In this document: positions 46,101 through 53,338 of the stretch, piece after piece
Layout of the letters: each line of letters starts with the position of its first letter
How positions within the stretch are numbered: the first letter of the stretch is position 1
The notes under the pieces: generated by a model
Databases searched by the model: none
Told to the model about the DNA's origin: nothing
The model's input: only the letters and a program-made list of their open reading frames with translations
Assembly: GCF_000412185.1 (NCBI RefSeq)
Contig: NZ_ASJA01000003.1
Coordinates: 1 to 64,000 of the forward strand
Length of the DNA stretch: 64,000 nucleotides
Source: Euryhalocaulis caribicus
Lineage (GTDB): Bacteria; Pseudomonadota; Alphaproteobacteria; Caulobacterales; Maricaulaceae
Direction: 5' to 3'
Program-made: the position numbers and the translations under genes

Positions 46101-46407
46101 TGGCCAGCGTCGAGCGGTGCTCGGCGGACTCGATGCGTTTGGCCAGCGCCCGCAGCTTCTGGTTCAGGCTGTCATCTTCGTCCAGCTCATCGGCGAAGGC
46201 GCCGAAATCGGGTTCGGGCGGACCATCCGTGGAGAAGCGTTCGGGCCGGCGCGGCGCATCCGATGCGCCCGGCTCGTCATCCCCCTCCAGGATTATCGCG
46301 TTTAACCATTCGCCGAGCGTCTTGCCCTCGCGCCGGGCCGCCTCGCGGGCGGTTTCCCTGGCCTTGGGATCGATCCCCTTAACGCTCCACGGCCCCCCGG
46401 CAGCCAT
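43120..46407 (-). CDS. PodJ-like polarity protein: coiled coil, one TM, Sel1 repeats, PG-binding domain
   Basis: The 1095-residue protein begins MAAGGPWSVKGIDPKARETA then REAARREGKTLGEWLN, a cytoplasmic motif seen in alphaproteobacterial polar organisers. A coiled-coil region of several hundred residues (about 80-540) follows, then an acidic/Pro-rich linker and one membrane helix near 693-717 (ILMGAGALATLTLIGAAAML). Periplasmic Sel1 repeats occupy about 860-1000 (for example KLFETGLGVPQDPLRARQWT). A peptidoglycan-binding domain ends the chain (ELGYDIGQADGNSGPQTQAA). This architecture is that of PodJ, which places polar structures and stalk or flagellum machinery; orthology is inferred from architecture. 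GAGGTGA sits 6 nt before ATG 46407. Confidence 0.8.
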   Translation of the reverse strand: MAAGGPWSVKGIDPKARETAREAARREGKTLGEWLNAIILEGDDEPGASDAPRRPERFSTDGPPEPDFGAFADELDEDDSLNQKLRALAKRIESAEHRSTLAITGMDQSILGLISRLDKAEDNYDDAAHRADDATGELREAHQSLAQRLKTLEEDDRPAESVKAVQGLEDAVATVAGHVHQRDKKAGQRFGEVEDRLEALAGKLEKSGEELAKRIDATSDHAAMQARRETESLRQAFETHRDASESTLEELKSSVDRINERLGKAERLTDNAVRALEASFANLDDRLRGAETSIKENSETGVGDRLEKRFTDLSGDLRSMIEASRADMANQLEKAASAPRLQRLEQSLSQSEQRHSDTLAKIGEQISLLGQTVEKRMDSAERRMRDEANQERGLETRLREVETNSTNAIRRIGDEVAQISERLSERLEASEARNAESISALGDRLERLREEEDETGGGTLEDRLRDSEKRTQQMIREAMAGVGAKLDAVRDESEDALSPVQSALADLARRLDSIEGTERDTFTEDYGSAKPRRADEAAEAAAMPRAEDALAEEDEEDAFFVDEPAAPAAEEKEARPNPFASLAPETDSESVYAETDRAEDEETLDFDSDFDPEDDLLFVDEPAQADAAAKKPDQPEKESVKAPPRPAPLGATADPGFLSAARNAMRQSESGNARDRGSPILGRREEPSKGRTARVILMGAGALATLTLIGAAAMLFLTGNEQDGGARVADPLTGPTVGDVLNGESDDAAPDSAQTAANDGVPASMDELSSLLEEPADAPADAAADTETASAEDTPDVPAQADAGPQPADPEPAPETQTAEAEARPAEAGGEDPVGAAISALPASDQFQLGMAELQNGEQDAGVRLVRAAADSGYAPAQYRLGKLFETGLGVPQDPLRARQWTERAANNGNRKAMHNLGVMYAEGRGASQDMNAAAQWFERAALLGAPDSQFNLAVLYEQGRGRPRSLPDAYAWYTIAAQSGDEEAGSRAARIAGELPEEAAAEARQMTQSFEPRPLDVAANSAAEDGAAALTGPAAVARAQTILAELGYDIGQADGNSGPQTQAAIILYQRENGLAQTGEVSPRLLERLEVSRRR

Positions 46408-46409
46408 GC

Positions 46410-46556
46410 GAATCACCTCACCAAACCGTTAACAGGACGCTACGCCCCGGCGCCTTTTGTGTAAACGCGAGCAACCCACACCAGATGTTGAGAATTCACT
46501 CGCGAATCACAGAGGACGCAATTCCGTTAACACCTAAGGCGCTCTAGGGTTAACGG
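46410..46556. promoter_or_regulatory. Region before the PodJ-like gene with GANTC and GTTAAC repeats
   Basis: The sequence carries two CcrM-type GANTC sites, GAATC at 46410-46414 and 46504-46508, and three CCGTTAAC-type boxes: 46426-46433, 46524-46531 and its inverted copy GTTAACGG at 46549-46556 (17-bp spacer). GANTC methylation and GcrA control cell-cycle genes in Caulobacterales, and podJ is one of them there. The second inverted pair looks like a dimeric protein site. Binding is not shown. Confidence 0.45.
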
Positions 46557-46598
46557 CGGGTAAAACGGTTAATGGAAATCAAGGATTAAAAGGTTCCG

Positions 46599-47015
46599 AT
46601 GTCAGGCGGCGATGTCTTCAGCCCCGAAAAACGCTCCGCCGTCATGCGGGCGGTGAAGAGCAAGGACACGAAACCTGAAATGGCGGTGCGCCGGATGCTG
46701 CACGCCGCCGGATACCGTTACCGCCTGCACCGCGCCGAATTGCCGGGAAAGCCGGACCTTGTCTTTGCGGGCCGGAAGAAGGCGATCTTCGTTCATGGCT
46801 GTTTCTGGCACGGTCATGACTGCCCCCGCGGCGCCCGCGCCCCCAAGAGCAATTCCGATTACTGGAAAGCCAAGATCGGCCGCAATGTAGAACGCGACAA
46901 AAAGGTTGCTGCTGCTTTTGATTCGCTTGGCTGGAAAAGACTTGTCATATGGGAGTGCGAAATTCCGGCGCCGAACTTGCTGGAGAGGGTGCAGAGCTTT
47001 CTGGAGCAGGGATAA
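46599..47015 (+). CDS. vsr: Very short patch repair endonuclease Vsr
   Basis: Vsr nicks next to T:G mismatches created by deamination of 5-methylcytosine. The 138-residue protein matches the whole family: RSAVMRAVKSKDTKPEMAVR at the N-terminus, LHRAELPGKPDLVFAGRKKA with catalytic D53, then FVHGCFWHGHDCPRG with zinc and active-site residues H66, C68, H71, H73 and C75. SDYWKAKIGRNVERD is conserved. No cytosine methyltransferase is next to it. The gene starts about 180 bp from the divergent PodJ-like gene. Confidence 0.93.
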   Translation: MSGGDVFSPEKRSAVMRAVKSKDTKPEMAVRRMLHAAGYRYRLHRAELPGKPDLVFAGRKKAIFVHGCFWHGHDCPRGARAPKSNSDYWKAKIGRNVERDKKVAAAFDSLGWKRLVIWECEIPAPNLLERVQSFLEQG

Positions 47016-47073
47016 GCGGACTGCTTTGGTACGATTGCAGGCAGGGCGCTCAAAAGGATTTTTGGAGGACCAA

Positions 47074-47689
47074 CATGGCCACGTCGAATATGGAACAGCG
47101 CATTCAGCAACTCGTGGAGAAACTCCGCGCCGCCTCCGAGAAGGCCGGCGTGGAATGGCGCGAGGGGCCGGGCAAGTCCTATATCTTGAGCATTGGCAGC
47201 TACGCCATCACCGTTTCCAAGGACAATGATCCGCAGCTGGCGATCTTCGACCAGAACGGCGAGGAGCTGGAAGCGGTCGAGCGCGCCGAGCTGGAAACGC
47301 ACACCGCCGGCGACGGACGCAACTATGCCGAGCTGTGCGACAAGGTCTGGCGCCTGGCGCGCCGCTCCGCCGGCTCCGCCGAAGCGGCGTTCGACAAGAT
47401 ACTGACGATGCTGGACGACAAGGCGTCCGGCGGAGCGTCCGCCCCGGCGGCGACTCCGGTTCAGACCGAAACCGCGGCGGCCCCGGTCCAGCAGGCCGAG
47501 GCGGAAGAGCCGGAACTGGCCCCGCAAGCGCCGCAGGCCGGCATGGATGAGGGCCAGGACGGCGGTGACGATCTCGAAGAGTTCGCCATCGAGCGCCCGG
47601 CTGCGTCCAATGGCGCGGCGTCCAGCGCCAATGACGACGACAGCGACGAAGAAGAGGACGCCCCGGCGCGCCGTCCGTTCTGGTCGTAA
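47074..47689 (+). CDS. Unknown cytoplasmic protein with acidic tail
   Basis: The 204-residue protein starts at ATG 47074 behind GGAGG (9 nt). Residues 1-110 form a compact domain (MEQRIQQLVEKLRAASEKAG, EWREGPGKSYILSIGSYAIT then VSKDNDPQLAIF) that looks like an antiparallel beta domain with a helical end. Residues 115-204 are low-complexity, A/P/E/D-rich with a DDDSDEEED run and terminal RRPFWS. No family recognised. A frame open upstream to 46949 overlaps vsr and lacks a good start. A terminator follows. Confidence 0.8.
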
Positions 47690-47726
47690 TCATGCGGCCC
47701 TGAAGGGCCGTATCTGATTTCAGGGA

Positions 47727-47764
47727 GAAAGCGGGCTCCGCATTGCGGACGCCCGCTTTTTCTT
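47727..47764 (+). terminator. Rho-independent terminator after the acidic-tail gene
   Basis: The outer stem AAAGCGGGC/GCCCGCTTT encloses an inner stem TCCGC-ATT-GCGGA, followed by TTTTT-C-TTT. It lies 38 nt after the stop. Confidence 0.85.
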
Positions 47765-47771
47765 TGCGCGC

Positions 47772-48653
47772 TCAGGAGTCGGCGCAGCCTTCACATTCGA
47801 TTTCCACCGTCGCGTGGGTGATGTGGAAGCGTTCGGCCAGCCGCGCCTTGATCGCCGCCGCGATGGGGTCCGGCATCGATCCGACCGGAACGCGGGCGTG
47901 CAGGGTGATCATCGCCTTGCCTTCCGTGATCGACCAGGCATGGACGTGATGCACGTCTTCGACTTCCGGGATCGCTTCCATCAGGTCCGGCGCGATATGG
48001 CGCACGTCCAGATCCTTGGGCGCGGCCTCCAGCAGGATGCGGGCGGAATCCTTCGTCAGGCCCCAGGCCGAACGCAGGATCAGCACGGCGACCAGAAGCG
48101 AGAGCAGGGGGTCGATCGGCGTCCAGCCGGTCATCCAGATGACCATTCCCGCGATCAGCGCGGCGACCGAGCCCAGAAGATCGCCCAGAACATGCAGGGT
48201 GGCGCCGCGGATGTTCAGATTATCCCGGTCCGCCCCGTGCAGCGCCAGGAAGGCGGCGATATTGACCAGCAGGCCCAGCCCGGCCACGGCCATCAGGCCC
48301 AGCCCCGCAACTTCCACAGGCTCGGCAAAGCGGCGAATGGCCTCCACCACAATCCAGGCGACGATAACAAGCAGGGCGACGCCATTGACGAAGGCGGCCA
48401 GCACCTGGAACCGGTCATAACCGTAAGTGCGCTTCCAGTCGGCCGGGCGGCGCGACAGGCGGAAGGCGAAGAAGGCAAGGCTCAGGGAAACAAAATCGGT
48501 CAGCATGTGACCGGCATCGGCCAGCAGGGCCAGGCTGCCGAACAGCACGCCGCCCACCACTTCGGCCAGCATGAAAGAGCCGGTCAGCCCGGCGGCGATC
48601 AGCGTGCGCGCCTCGTTATGCGCGTGATGGTGATGTGCGTGGCCGTGTCCCAT
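47772..48653 (-). CDS. Cation diffusion facilitator (CzcD/ZitB-type) metal exporter
   Basis: The 293-residue protein exports Zn2+ or related divalent metal ions against protons. It has a histidine-rich start (MGHGHAHHHHAHNEARTLIA), six membrane helices, and CDF metal-site motifs: DAGHMLTDFVSL on helix 2 and HVLGDLLGSVAALIAG with DPLLSLLVA later. A cytoplasmic C-terminal ferredoxin-like domain includes DVHHVHAWSITEGKAMI. The substrate is probably zinc, cadmium or cobalt by family. A metal-responsive regulator is not adjacent. Confidence 0.92.
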   Translation of the reverse strand: MGHGHAHHHHAHNEARTLIAAGLTGSFMLAEVVGGVLFGSLALLADAGHMLTDFVSLSLAFFAFRLSRRPADWKRTYGYDRFQVLAAFVNGVALLVIVAWIVVEAIRRFAEPVEVAGLGLMAVAGLGLLVNIAAFLALHGADRDNLNIRGATLHVLGDLLGSVAALIAGMVIWMTGWTPIDPLLSLLVAVLILRSAWGLTKDSARILLEAAPKDLDVRHIAPDLMEAIPEVEDVHHVHAWSITEGKAMITLHARVPVGSMPDPIAAAIKARLAERFHITHATVEIECEGCADS

Positions 48654-48737
48654 GTCGGTCCCAGTGCATAGACGACTCGAACGCGGTTTGTCTTGCTACG
48701 CTATAACAGACATGTGCGATTATTTCGGGCGGCGGCG

Positions 48738-49259
48738 TCAGCTGGCGGCGCGAAGCGGCTTCACATTGCCATTTTCGCACGTCTGGCCGCCGATGGACGG
48801 CGCGAAATATTCGGCCCGCGCGGTCCCGCCTGCGGAGGCGGGCGCACCCGGCGCGCATACGCCCAGAAAGCCGGGCGCGCCGCTCGTGTCGGGACCGGTG
48901 GGAAGGATCAGGATGGAAAGGCCGCCATTATCGCCTTGCCCGCGAAGGCAGGCTGCGTTGCACCGGCGGTGTGATTCCAGAATAACGCTGTCCAGAATAT
49001 CCAGATGATGGCCCAGCGCCGTCTCGCCATGCCGGTTATCCACCTTCAGCGCTTCGGCCGCGTCTGTCCCTATGAAGGTGAAACGCGCCGCGCCATCTTC
49101 GCGGCAACCGAAAAAGATATGGGCGAGAATGCCGGGCCGGGCGCCGTTGAGACGGGATACGAGCGCCGAGAGAATATCCGCCTGGTCCGTCCCGGACATG
49201 AGATCACGCCAAAGCTCAAGCGCCAGCGAAAGGCGCGTTTCATCATTCAGTTTTTTCAT
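48738..49259 (-). CDS. PAS-domain-like protein of unknown function
   Basis: The 173-residue protein starts at ATG 49259 (MKKLNDETRLSLALELWRDL); an upstream ATG at 49292 has a poorer start context. The core FTFIGTDAAEALKVDNRHGE then TALGHHLDILDSVILESH resembles the PAS_5 domain common in alphaproteobacterial small sensors. The C-terminal part (LPTGPDTSGAPGFLGVCAPG, then ENGNVKPLRAAS) is less conserved. Cysteines appear at FFGCRED, RRCNAAC, GVCAPG and QTCEN. It is divergent from the TetR gene, and a palindrome in between probably controls both. Confidence 0.72.
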   Translation of the reverse strand: MKKLNDETRLSLALELWRDLMSGTDQADILSALVSRLNGARPGILAHIFFGCREDGAARFTFIGTDAAEALKVDNRHGETALGHHLDILDSVILESHRRCNAACLRGQGDNGGLSILILPTGPDTSGAPGFLGVCAPGAPASAGGTARAEYFAPSIGGQTCENGNVKPLRAAS

Positions 49260-49289
49260 GGGTGCAGCTCCGAGAACTGGGGTAAAGCA

Positions 49290-49328
49290 CACTCACTGAC
49301 TGAAGTCAATGAGTGATGACCACAGTCA
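49290..49328. promoter_or_regulatory. Palindromic TetR-type operator between PAS and TetR genes
   Basis: A near-perfect 26-bp palindrome occupies 49290-49315: arms CACTCACTGAC and GTCAATGAGTG (one mismatch) around TGAA. Next to it lies a second smaller TGAC-CACA-GTCA pair (49317-49328). The location between two divergent starts fits autoregulation by the TetR protein and joint control of the PAS gene. Confidence 0.72.
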
Positions 49329-49410
49329 CTGGGCGTAGTCAGCTGGACACGCGGCGGAATTTTTGAATGATGCGGCCAAGGGCCCGTCAGGCGGGCGGGG
49401 AGTACTTAAA

Positions 49411-50040
49411 ATGCAAATCAAGCAGGCCCCGAGGCGGCGGTCCATTACCCGCGCCGAGCAGAAAGAAAAGACCCAGGCGCGCGTCATTAACGCGGCGCGC
49501 GAACTGTTCTCTGAAAAGGGATTCTTCGGAACCCGCGCCAGCGACATCGCCAAGGCGGCGGGCGTGGCCCACGGGACGGTATTCTCCGAGTATGGCTCCA
49601 AGGTCGGGCTGATCACGGGAATTCTCGAAAGCATTCTCTGCGAGCGCATCGAAATTATCCGCAAGGTGGTCAAGAAAGGCCGCAAGAAGGGGCTGTCGCG
49701 TTCCGAGCTTTTCCTGGAGGCGCTGCGCGCACACTGGGATTATGACAGCGCCCAGCATCGCCTGATCCAGGCCTATTTCTCCTATTCATGGGTCTGGGAC
49801 CGGGAAGATGAGAGCGAGTATCACAAGCGCCAGGTGCGGACGCTGAAAATCTATCTCGACCTTCTGGAAGACGGCGCGGCGCTGGATATCGGCAAGTACG
49901 ATCCCGACGTGCATGACCGCATTTCGGTGCTGGTCGCCGTCTTCAATGACGCGCTGCGCAGCGTCCGCCACGGCAAGGACGAGGTCCAGTGGGCGCGCGT
50001 GGAGAAGGCCGCCAAGCTGCTGTTCCCCTTCAAGGACTGA
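49411..50040 (+). CDS. TetR/AcrR family transcriptional regulator
   Basis: The 209-residue repressor has an N-terminal helix-turn-helix with ARVINAARELFSEKGFFGTR and ASDIAKAAGVAHGTVFSEYG (residues ~25-65), then a ligand-binding helical domain including SQHRLIQAYFSYSWVWD-type core (here SAQHRLIQAYFSYSWVWDRE). ATG 49411 is supported by GGGGAG 9 nt upstream; a TTG at 49363 would overlap the operator. The protein likely represses its own gene and the divergent PAS gene through the palindrome at 49290. The ligand is unknown. It is convergent with lpdA. Confidence 0.9.
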   Translation: MQIKQAPRRRSITRAEQKEKTQARVINAARELFSEKGFFGTRASDIAKAAGVAHGTVFSEYGSKVGLITGILESILCERIEIIRKVVKKGRKKGLSRSELFLEALRAHWDYDSAQHRLIQAYFSYSWVWDREDESEYHKRQVRTLKIYLDLLEDGAALDIGKYDPDVHDRISVLVAVFNDALRSVRHGKDEVQWARVEKAAKLLFPFKD

Positions 50041-50058
50041 CGCGCCGCGCCAGCCCTT

Positions 50059-51474
50059 CTACGCCGGAATATGGATCGGGTGGCCGAGCGCCGCCAAGGC
50101 CGACTCGGCGAAGGCTTCGGTCATGGTCGGGTGGACGTGAATCGTGCCGGCGATGTCCTCCAGCCGGGCGCCCATCTCGACCGCCAGCGCGAACTCGCCC
50201 GACATCTCGGCGATATGCGCGCCCACGGCGTGGATGCCCAGAATGACATGATCGGACTTGCGCGCAGTCACGCGGACAAAGCCTGAATCCCCGGCGTTCA
50301 CCGCCAGCGCCCGGCCCGACGCGGAAAGCGGGAAGCGGCCGATGACCGTCTCGTGCCCGGCCTCTTTCGCCTCGTCCGGCGTCAGGCCGACGCCGACGAC
50401 TTCCGGTTCGGTAAAGCAGACCGCGGCGATGGAGACGGGGTCATGCACGCGGCGATGGCCGGCGATGATCTCGGCCACCATCTCGCCCTGGGCGGTCGCC
50501 TTGTGGGCCAGCATCGGCTCGCCGATCAGGTCGCCGATGGCCCAGACATCGCGCATGGCGGTGCGGCATTGCTGGTCCGCCTTCACGAAGGCGCCGTCCA
50601 TGTCGACGCCCATATTCTCCAGACCCCAGTTTTGCGTGCAGGGCTTGCGGCCGACCGCCACCAGAACCTTGCTGGCGCGCACCGAATCCGTCTCGCCTTC
50701 GGCGGTCTCGAATTCCAGATGCGTCTTGCCGTCTTTCTCGGTCAGGCCCTTGGCCTTGCAGGACAGACGCACATCAACGTCGTGCTTCTTCAGCCATTGC
50801 ATGACCGGCTTGGTCATTTCGGCGTCGAACAGCGGCATGATGCGGTCCAGCGCCTCGACGAAGGTCACCTTGGAGCCGAGCTTGGCGTAGGCGATGCCAA
50901 GCTCCAGCCCGATATAGCCCGCGCCGATCACGACGAGATGTTTGGGCACCTCTTTCAGCTCCAGCGCGTGGGTGGAGCTGATCACGATGTCGCCGTCGAA
51001 CGGCATGAAGGGCAGCTCGGTCTCGGTGGAGCCATTGGCCAGGATCACGTGCTCGGCGGTGATCTTCAGCTTCTCCTCGCCCTCGCGCTCGACCACGCAG
51101 GTCTTGGCGTCCTCGAACGTCGCCCAGCCGGCGACCGCCTCGACGCCCGCCTTCTTGAGCAGCATCTGCACCCCGCCGGAGAGCCGGTCGACGATCTTGG
51201 ACTTCCAGCCGATCATCTTCTCCATGTCGATCTCGGGATCTTTCACCGAAATGCCCATGGTCTGGTTGGCGGCGTAATCCTTGGCGTGCTTGAACTCGGT
51301 CGCGGCGTGGATCACGGCCTTGGAGGGGATGCAGCCCCGGATCAGGCAGGTCCCGCCCAGCCGGTCGCCCTCGACAATGACCGTGTCCAGGCCCAGCTGG
51401 CCGGCGCGGATCGCGGCCGGATAACCACCGGGTCCGCCGCCTACGACGAGAACTTTGCATTTGCGGGTTTTCAT
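50059..51474 (-). CDS. lpdA: Dihydrolipoyl dehydrogenase (E3)
   Basis: E3 reoxidises the lipoyl group of 2-oxoacid dehydrogenase complexes with FAD and NAD. The FAD motif GGGPGG is at residues 12-17, the redox-active cysteines are C43 and C48 (GGTCLIRGCIPSKAVIH), and the C-terminal His-Glu pair appears in TIHVHPTMTEAFAESALAA. Length is 471. It is the last gene of the branched-chain complex operon, starting by ATGA overlap with the GNAT gene stop, so it is probably the E3 of that complex, though E3 may be shared with other complexes. Confidence 0.96.
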   Translation of the reverse strand: MKTRKCKVLVVGGGPGGYPAAIRAGQLGLDTVIVEGDRLGGTCLIRGCIPSKAVIHAATEFKHAKDYAANQTMGISVKDPEIDMEKMIGWKSKIVDRLSGGVQMLLKKAGVEAVAGWATFEDAKTCVVEREGEEKLKITAEHVILANGSTETELPFMPFDGDIVISSTHALELKEVPKHLVVIGAGYIGLELGIAYAKLGSKVTFVEALDRIMPLFDAEMTKPVMQWLKKHDVDVRLSCKAKGLTEKDGKTHLEFETAEGETDSVRASKVLVAVGRKPCTQNWGLENMGVDMDGAFVKADQQCRTAMRDVWAIGDLIGEPMLAHKATAQGEMVAEIIAGHRRVHDPVSIAAVCFTEPEVVGVGLTPDEAKEAGHETVIGRFPLSASGRALAVNAGDSGFVRVTARKSDHVILGIHAVGAHIAEMSGEFALAVEMGARLEDIAGTIHVHPTMTEAFAESALAALGHPIHIPA

Positions 51475-52025
51475 ACTGCTCTGGTCCTTCGATCCTGCCC
51501 TGTGCGCCCCTGCCGCCAGTCAGGGCGCAGCAGGCTCATCATCACATTATCCCAGCGCTCCTCGCCGCACTTCGCCGCGGCCCGGTTTACGCCTTCAATC
51601 TCAAATCCTGCCCGCCGGTATAACGCGATGGCCGCGTCATTAAAGGCATAGACATTCAGTTCCAGCCGATACGCCCAGTTGAACGCGAAGGCGGTCTCGA
51701 TCGCGGCCCGCGTCACTTCAGCGCCAAGCCCTTCGCCGCGCCGCGCCGGCGCAACTGCGATGCGCCCCAGCCGGATCGTGTCTGTCAGCCGGTCAAGCCG
51801 CAGCTGGAAATGGGCCGCCAGCGCATCGCCGTCAAACAACGACCATCCGCAAAACTGCGCTGGGTCCGACTGCGTTCCGTCCAGAGTGGCCTGCAGGCAA
51901 TGGCGGACACCATGTACGCCTCCAGGACCTGCCCAGACGAGGATGTCCCGCTCCGAGCTGAACCAGCGCTCGAGCTCGTCGAACTGCGACTCGTCAAGCG
52001 CGCGGAGGTCCAGGCGTCCGCTCAC
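51471..52025 (-). CDS. GNAT family N-acetyltransferase embedded in the oxoacid dehydrogenase operon
   Basis: This 184-residue acetyltransferase starts at GTG 52025 and overlaps both neighbours by 4 nt (GTGA with E2, ATGA with lpdA). IRLGRIAVAPARRGEGLGAE gives the acetyl-CoA site; YRLELNVYAFNDAAIALYRR with AGFEIEGVNRAAAKC the C-terminal GNAT signature, similar to RimJ/RimL-type enzymes. It is translation-coupled with E2 and E3, so its expression follows that of the complex. It could act on a protein, a metabolite of branched-chain amino acids, or be unrelated in substrate. Evidence for coupling is direct; the role is inferred. Confidence 0.87.
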   Translation of the reverse strand: MSGRLDLRALDESQFDELERWFSSERDILVWAGPGGVHGVRHCLQATLDGTQSDPAQFCGWSLFDGDALAAHFQLRLDRLTDTIRLGRIAVAPARRGEGLGAEVTRAAIETAFAFNWAYRLELNVYAFNDAAIALYRRAGFEIEGVNRAAAKCGEERWDNVMMSLLRPDWRQGRTGQDRRTRAV

Positions 52026-53338
52026 TCCATGAAGATCGTCGCCGGGTTCTCCAGCATGGCCTTAAGGGCCTGGATCAGGGAGGCGGCGTCGTAGCCGTCG
52101 ACCATGCGGTGGTCGAAGCTGGAGGAGAGGTTCATCATCAGGCGCGGCGCGACACGGCCCTTTGCGTCGTAGCGCGGCAGTTCCTGCATCTTGTTGACGC
52201 CGATGATGGCCGTCTCCGGCGCATTGATGACCGGGGTGGAGGCGACGCCCCCCATTGCGCCCAGCGAGGTGATGGTGATGGTGGAGCCGGTCAGCTCGTC
52301 CTTCGTCGCCTTGCCGGTGCGCGCGGCCTCGGCCAGGCGCGAGATTTCGGCGGCCTGGTCCCAGATGGAGAGCGCCTCGGCATGGCGCACCACCGGCACC
52401 ATCAGGCCGTTCTGGGTGGCCGTGGCGATGCCGCAATGAACCGGCTCGAACCGCGTCAGCTCATTAGACTCTTCGTCGTAATTGGCGTTGGCCGCCGGGA
52501 AATCGGGAAGGGCGCGGCAGAGCGCGGTCATCAGGAAAGGCAGGATGGTCAGCTTGGGCTGGCCGTCCTTGCGGGTCGCGTTCAGGTGCTGGCGCAGGGA
52601 CTCAAGGTCCGTGACGTCGATTTCCTCGACATAGGCAAAATGCGGGATGGTCCGCTTCGACTTCGCCATGTTCTCCGCGATCTTGCGGCGCAGGCCGATG
52701 ATCTTGGAGGTCTCCTCGCCGGTGCGCTTGGCGAGCCCGCGGGAGCTCCCGCCGCCCGCCGCCGCGGCCAGGCGGCCGCCGCTGGCGATGAAATCATCCA
52801 TGTCTTGGTGCGTGATGCGGCCCGCCGGGCCGGTGCCCGGAACGGCGCCCAGATCGATATCGCTGTCCAGCGCGCGCTTGCGCACGGCGGGGCTGGCCAG
52901 CGGCCGCTCGCCGTCTTCGCGCGCGGCGGCTTTCGGCGCGGAGGCGGCCGGCTTGGGCGCGGGTTCGGGTTTGGGTTCCGACTTTTCTTCCGGTTCCTCT
53001 TTCGGCGCTTCGCTGGCCTTGGCTTCCTCGGCCACCTTCTCGGGCTGTTTCGGCTCGGGCTCGGGCGCGGCTTCTTCTTCCTGGTTGGGAACGTCGCCCT
53101 CGACCTCGATCTCCACGATCACGGTGCCGGTGGCGATGATGTCGCCGGGCTCGCCATTCAGGGCCTTTACCTTGCCGGAAACCGGAGAGGGCAGTTCGAC
53201 GGTGGCCTTGTCGGTCATCACGTCGACCATGTTGTCGTCTTCGGCGATATCGTCGCCGGCCTTGATGCGCCATTCGACGATCTCGGCCTCGGTCACGCCC
53301 TCGCCGACATCGGGAAGCTTGAACTTGAAAACGCCCAT
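52022..53338 (-). CDS. bkdB: Branched-chain 2-oxoacid dehydrogenase E2 (dihydrolipoyl transacylase)
   Basis: E2 is the acyl-transferring core of the complex. The 438-residue protein has one N-terminal lipoyl domain with the lipoylation site DVMTDKATVELPSP (K near 44), an Ala/Pro/Glu/Lys-rich linker, a peripheral subunit-binding domain (ASPAVRKRALDSDIDLGAVP, about 165-205) and the catalytic domain ending with the HRMVDG active-site motif (SSSFDHRMVDGYDAASL). The start ATG 53338 shares one base with the E1-beta TAA. VTDLESLRQHLNATRKDG fits the branched-chain rather than the pyruvate type. Confidence 0.93.
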   Translation of the reverse strand: MGVFKFKLPDVGEGVTEAEIVEWRIKAGDDIAEDDNMVDVMTDKATVELPSPVSGKVKALNGEPGDIIATGTVIVEIEVEGDVPNQEEEAAPEPEPKQPEKVAEEAKASEAPKEEPEEKSEPKPEPAPKPAASAPKAAAREDGERPLASPAVRKRALDSDIDLGAVPGTGPAGRITHQDMDDFIASGGRLAAAAGGGSSRGLAKRTGEETSKIIGLRRKIAENMAKSKRTIPHFAYVEEIDVTDLESLRQHLNATRKDGQPKLTILPFLMTALCRALPDFPAANANYDEESNELTRFEPVHCGIATATQNGLMVPVVRHAEALSIWDQAAEISRLAEAARTGKATKDELTGSTITITSLGAMGGVASTPVINAPETAIIGVNKMQELPRYDAKGRVAPRLMMNLSSSFDHRMVDGYDAASLIQALKAMLENPATIFME

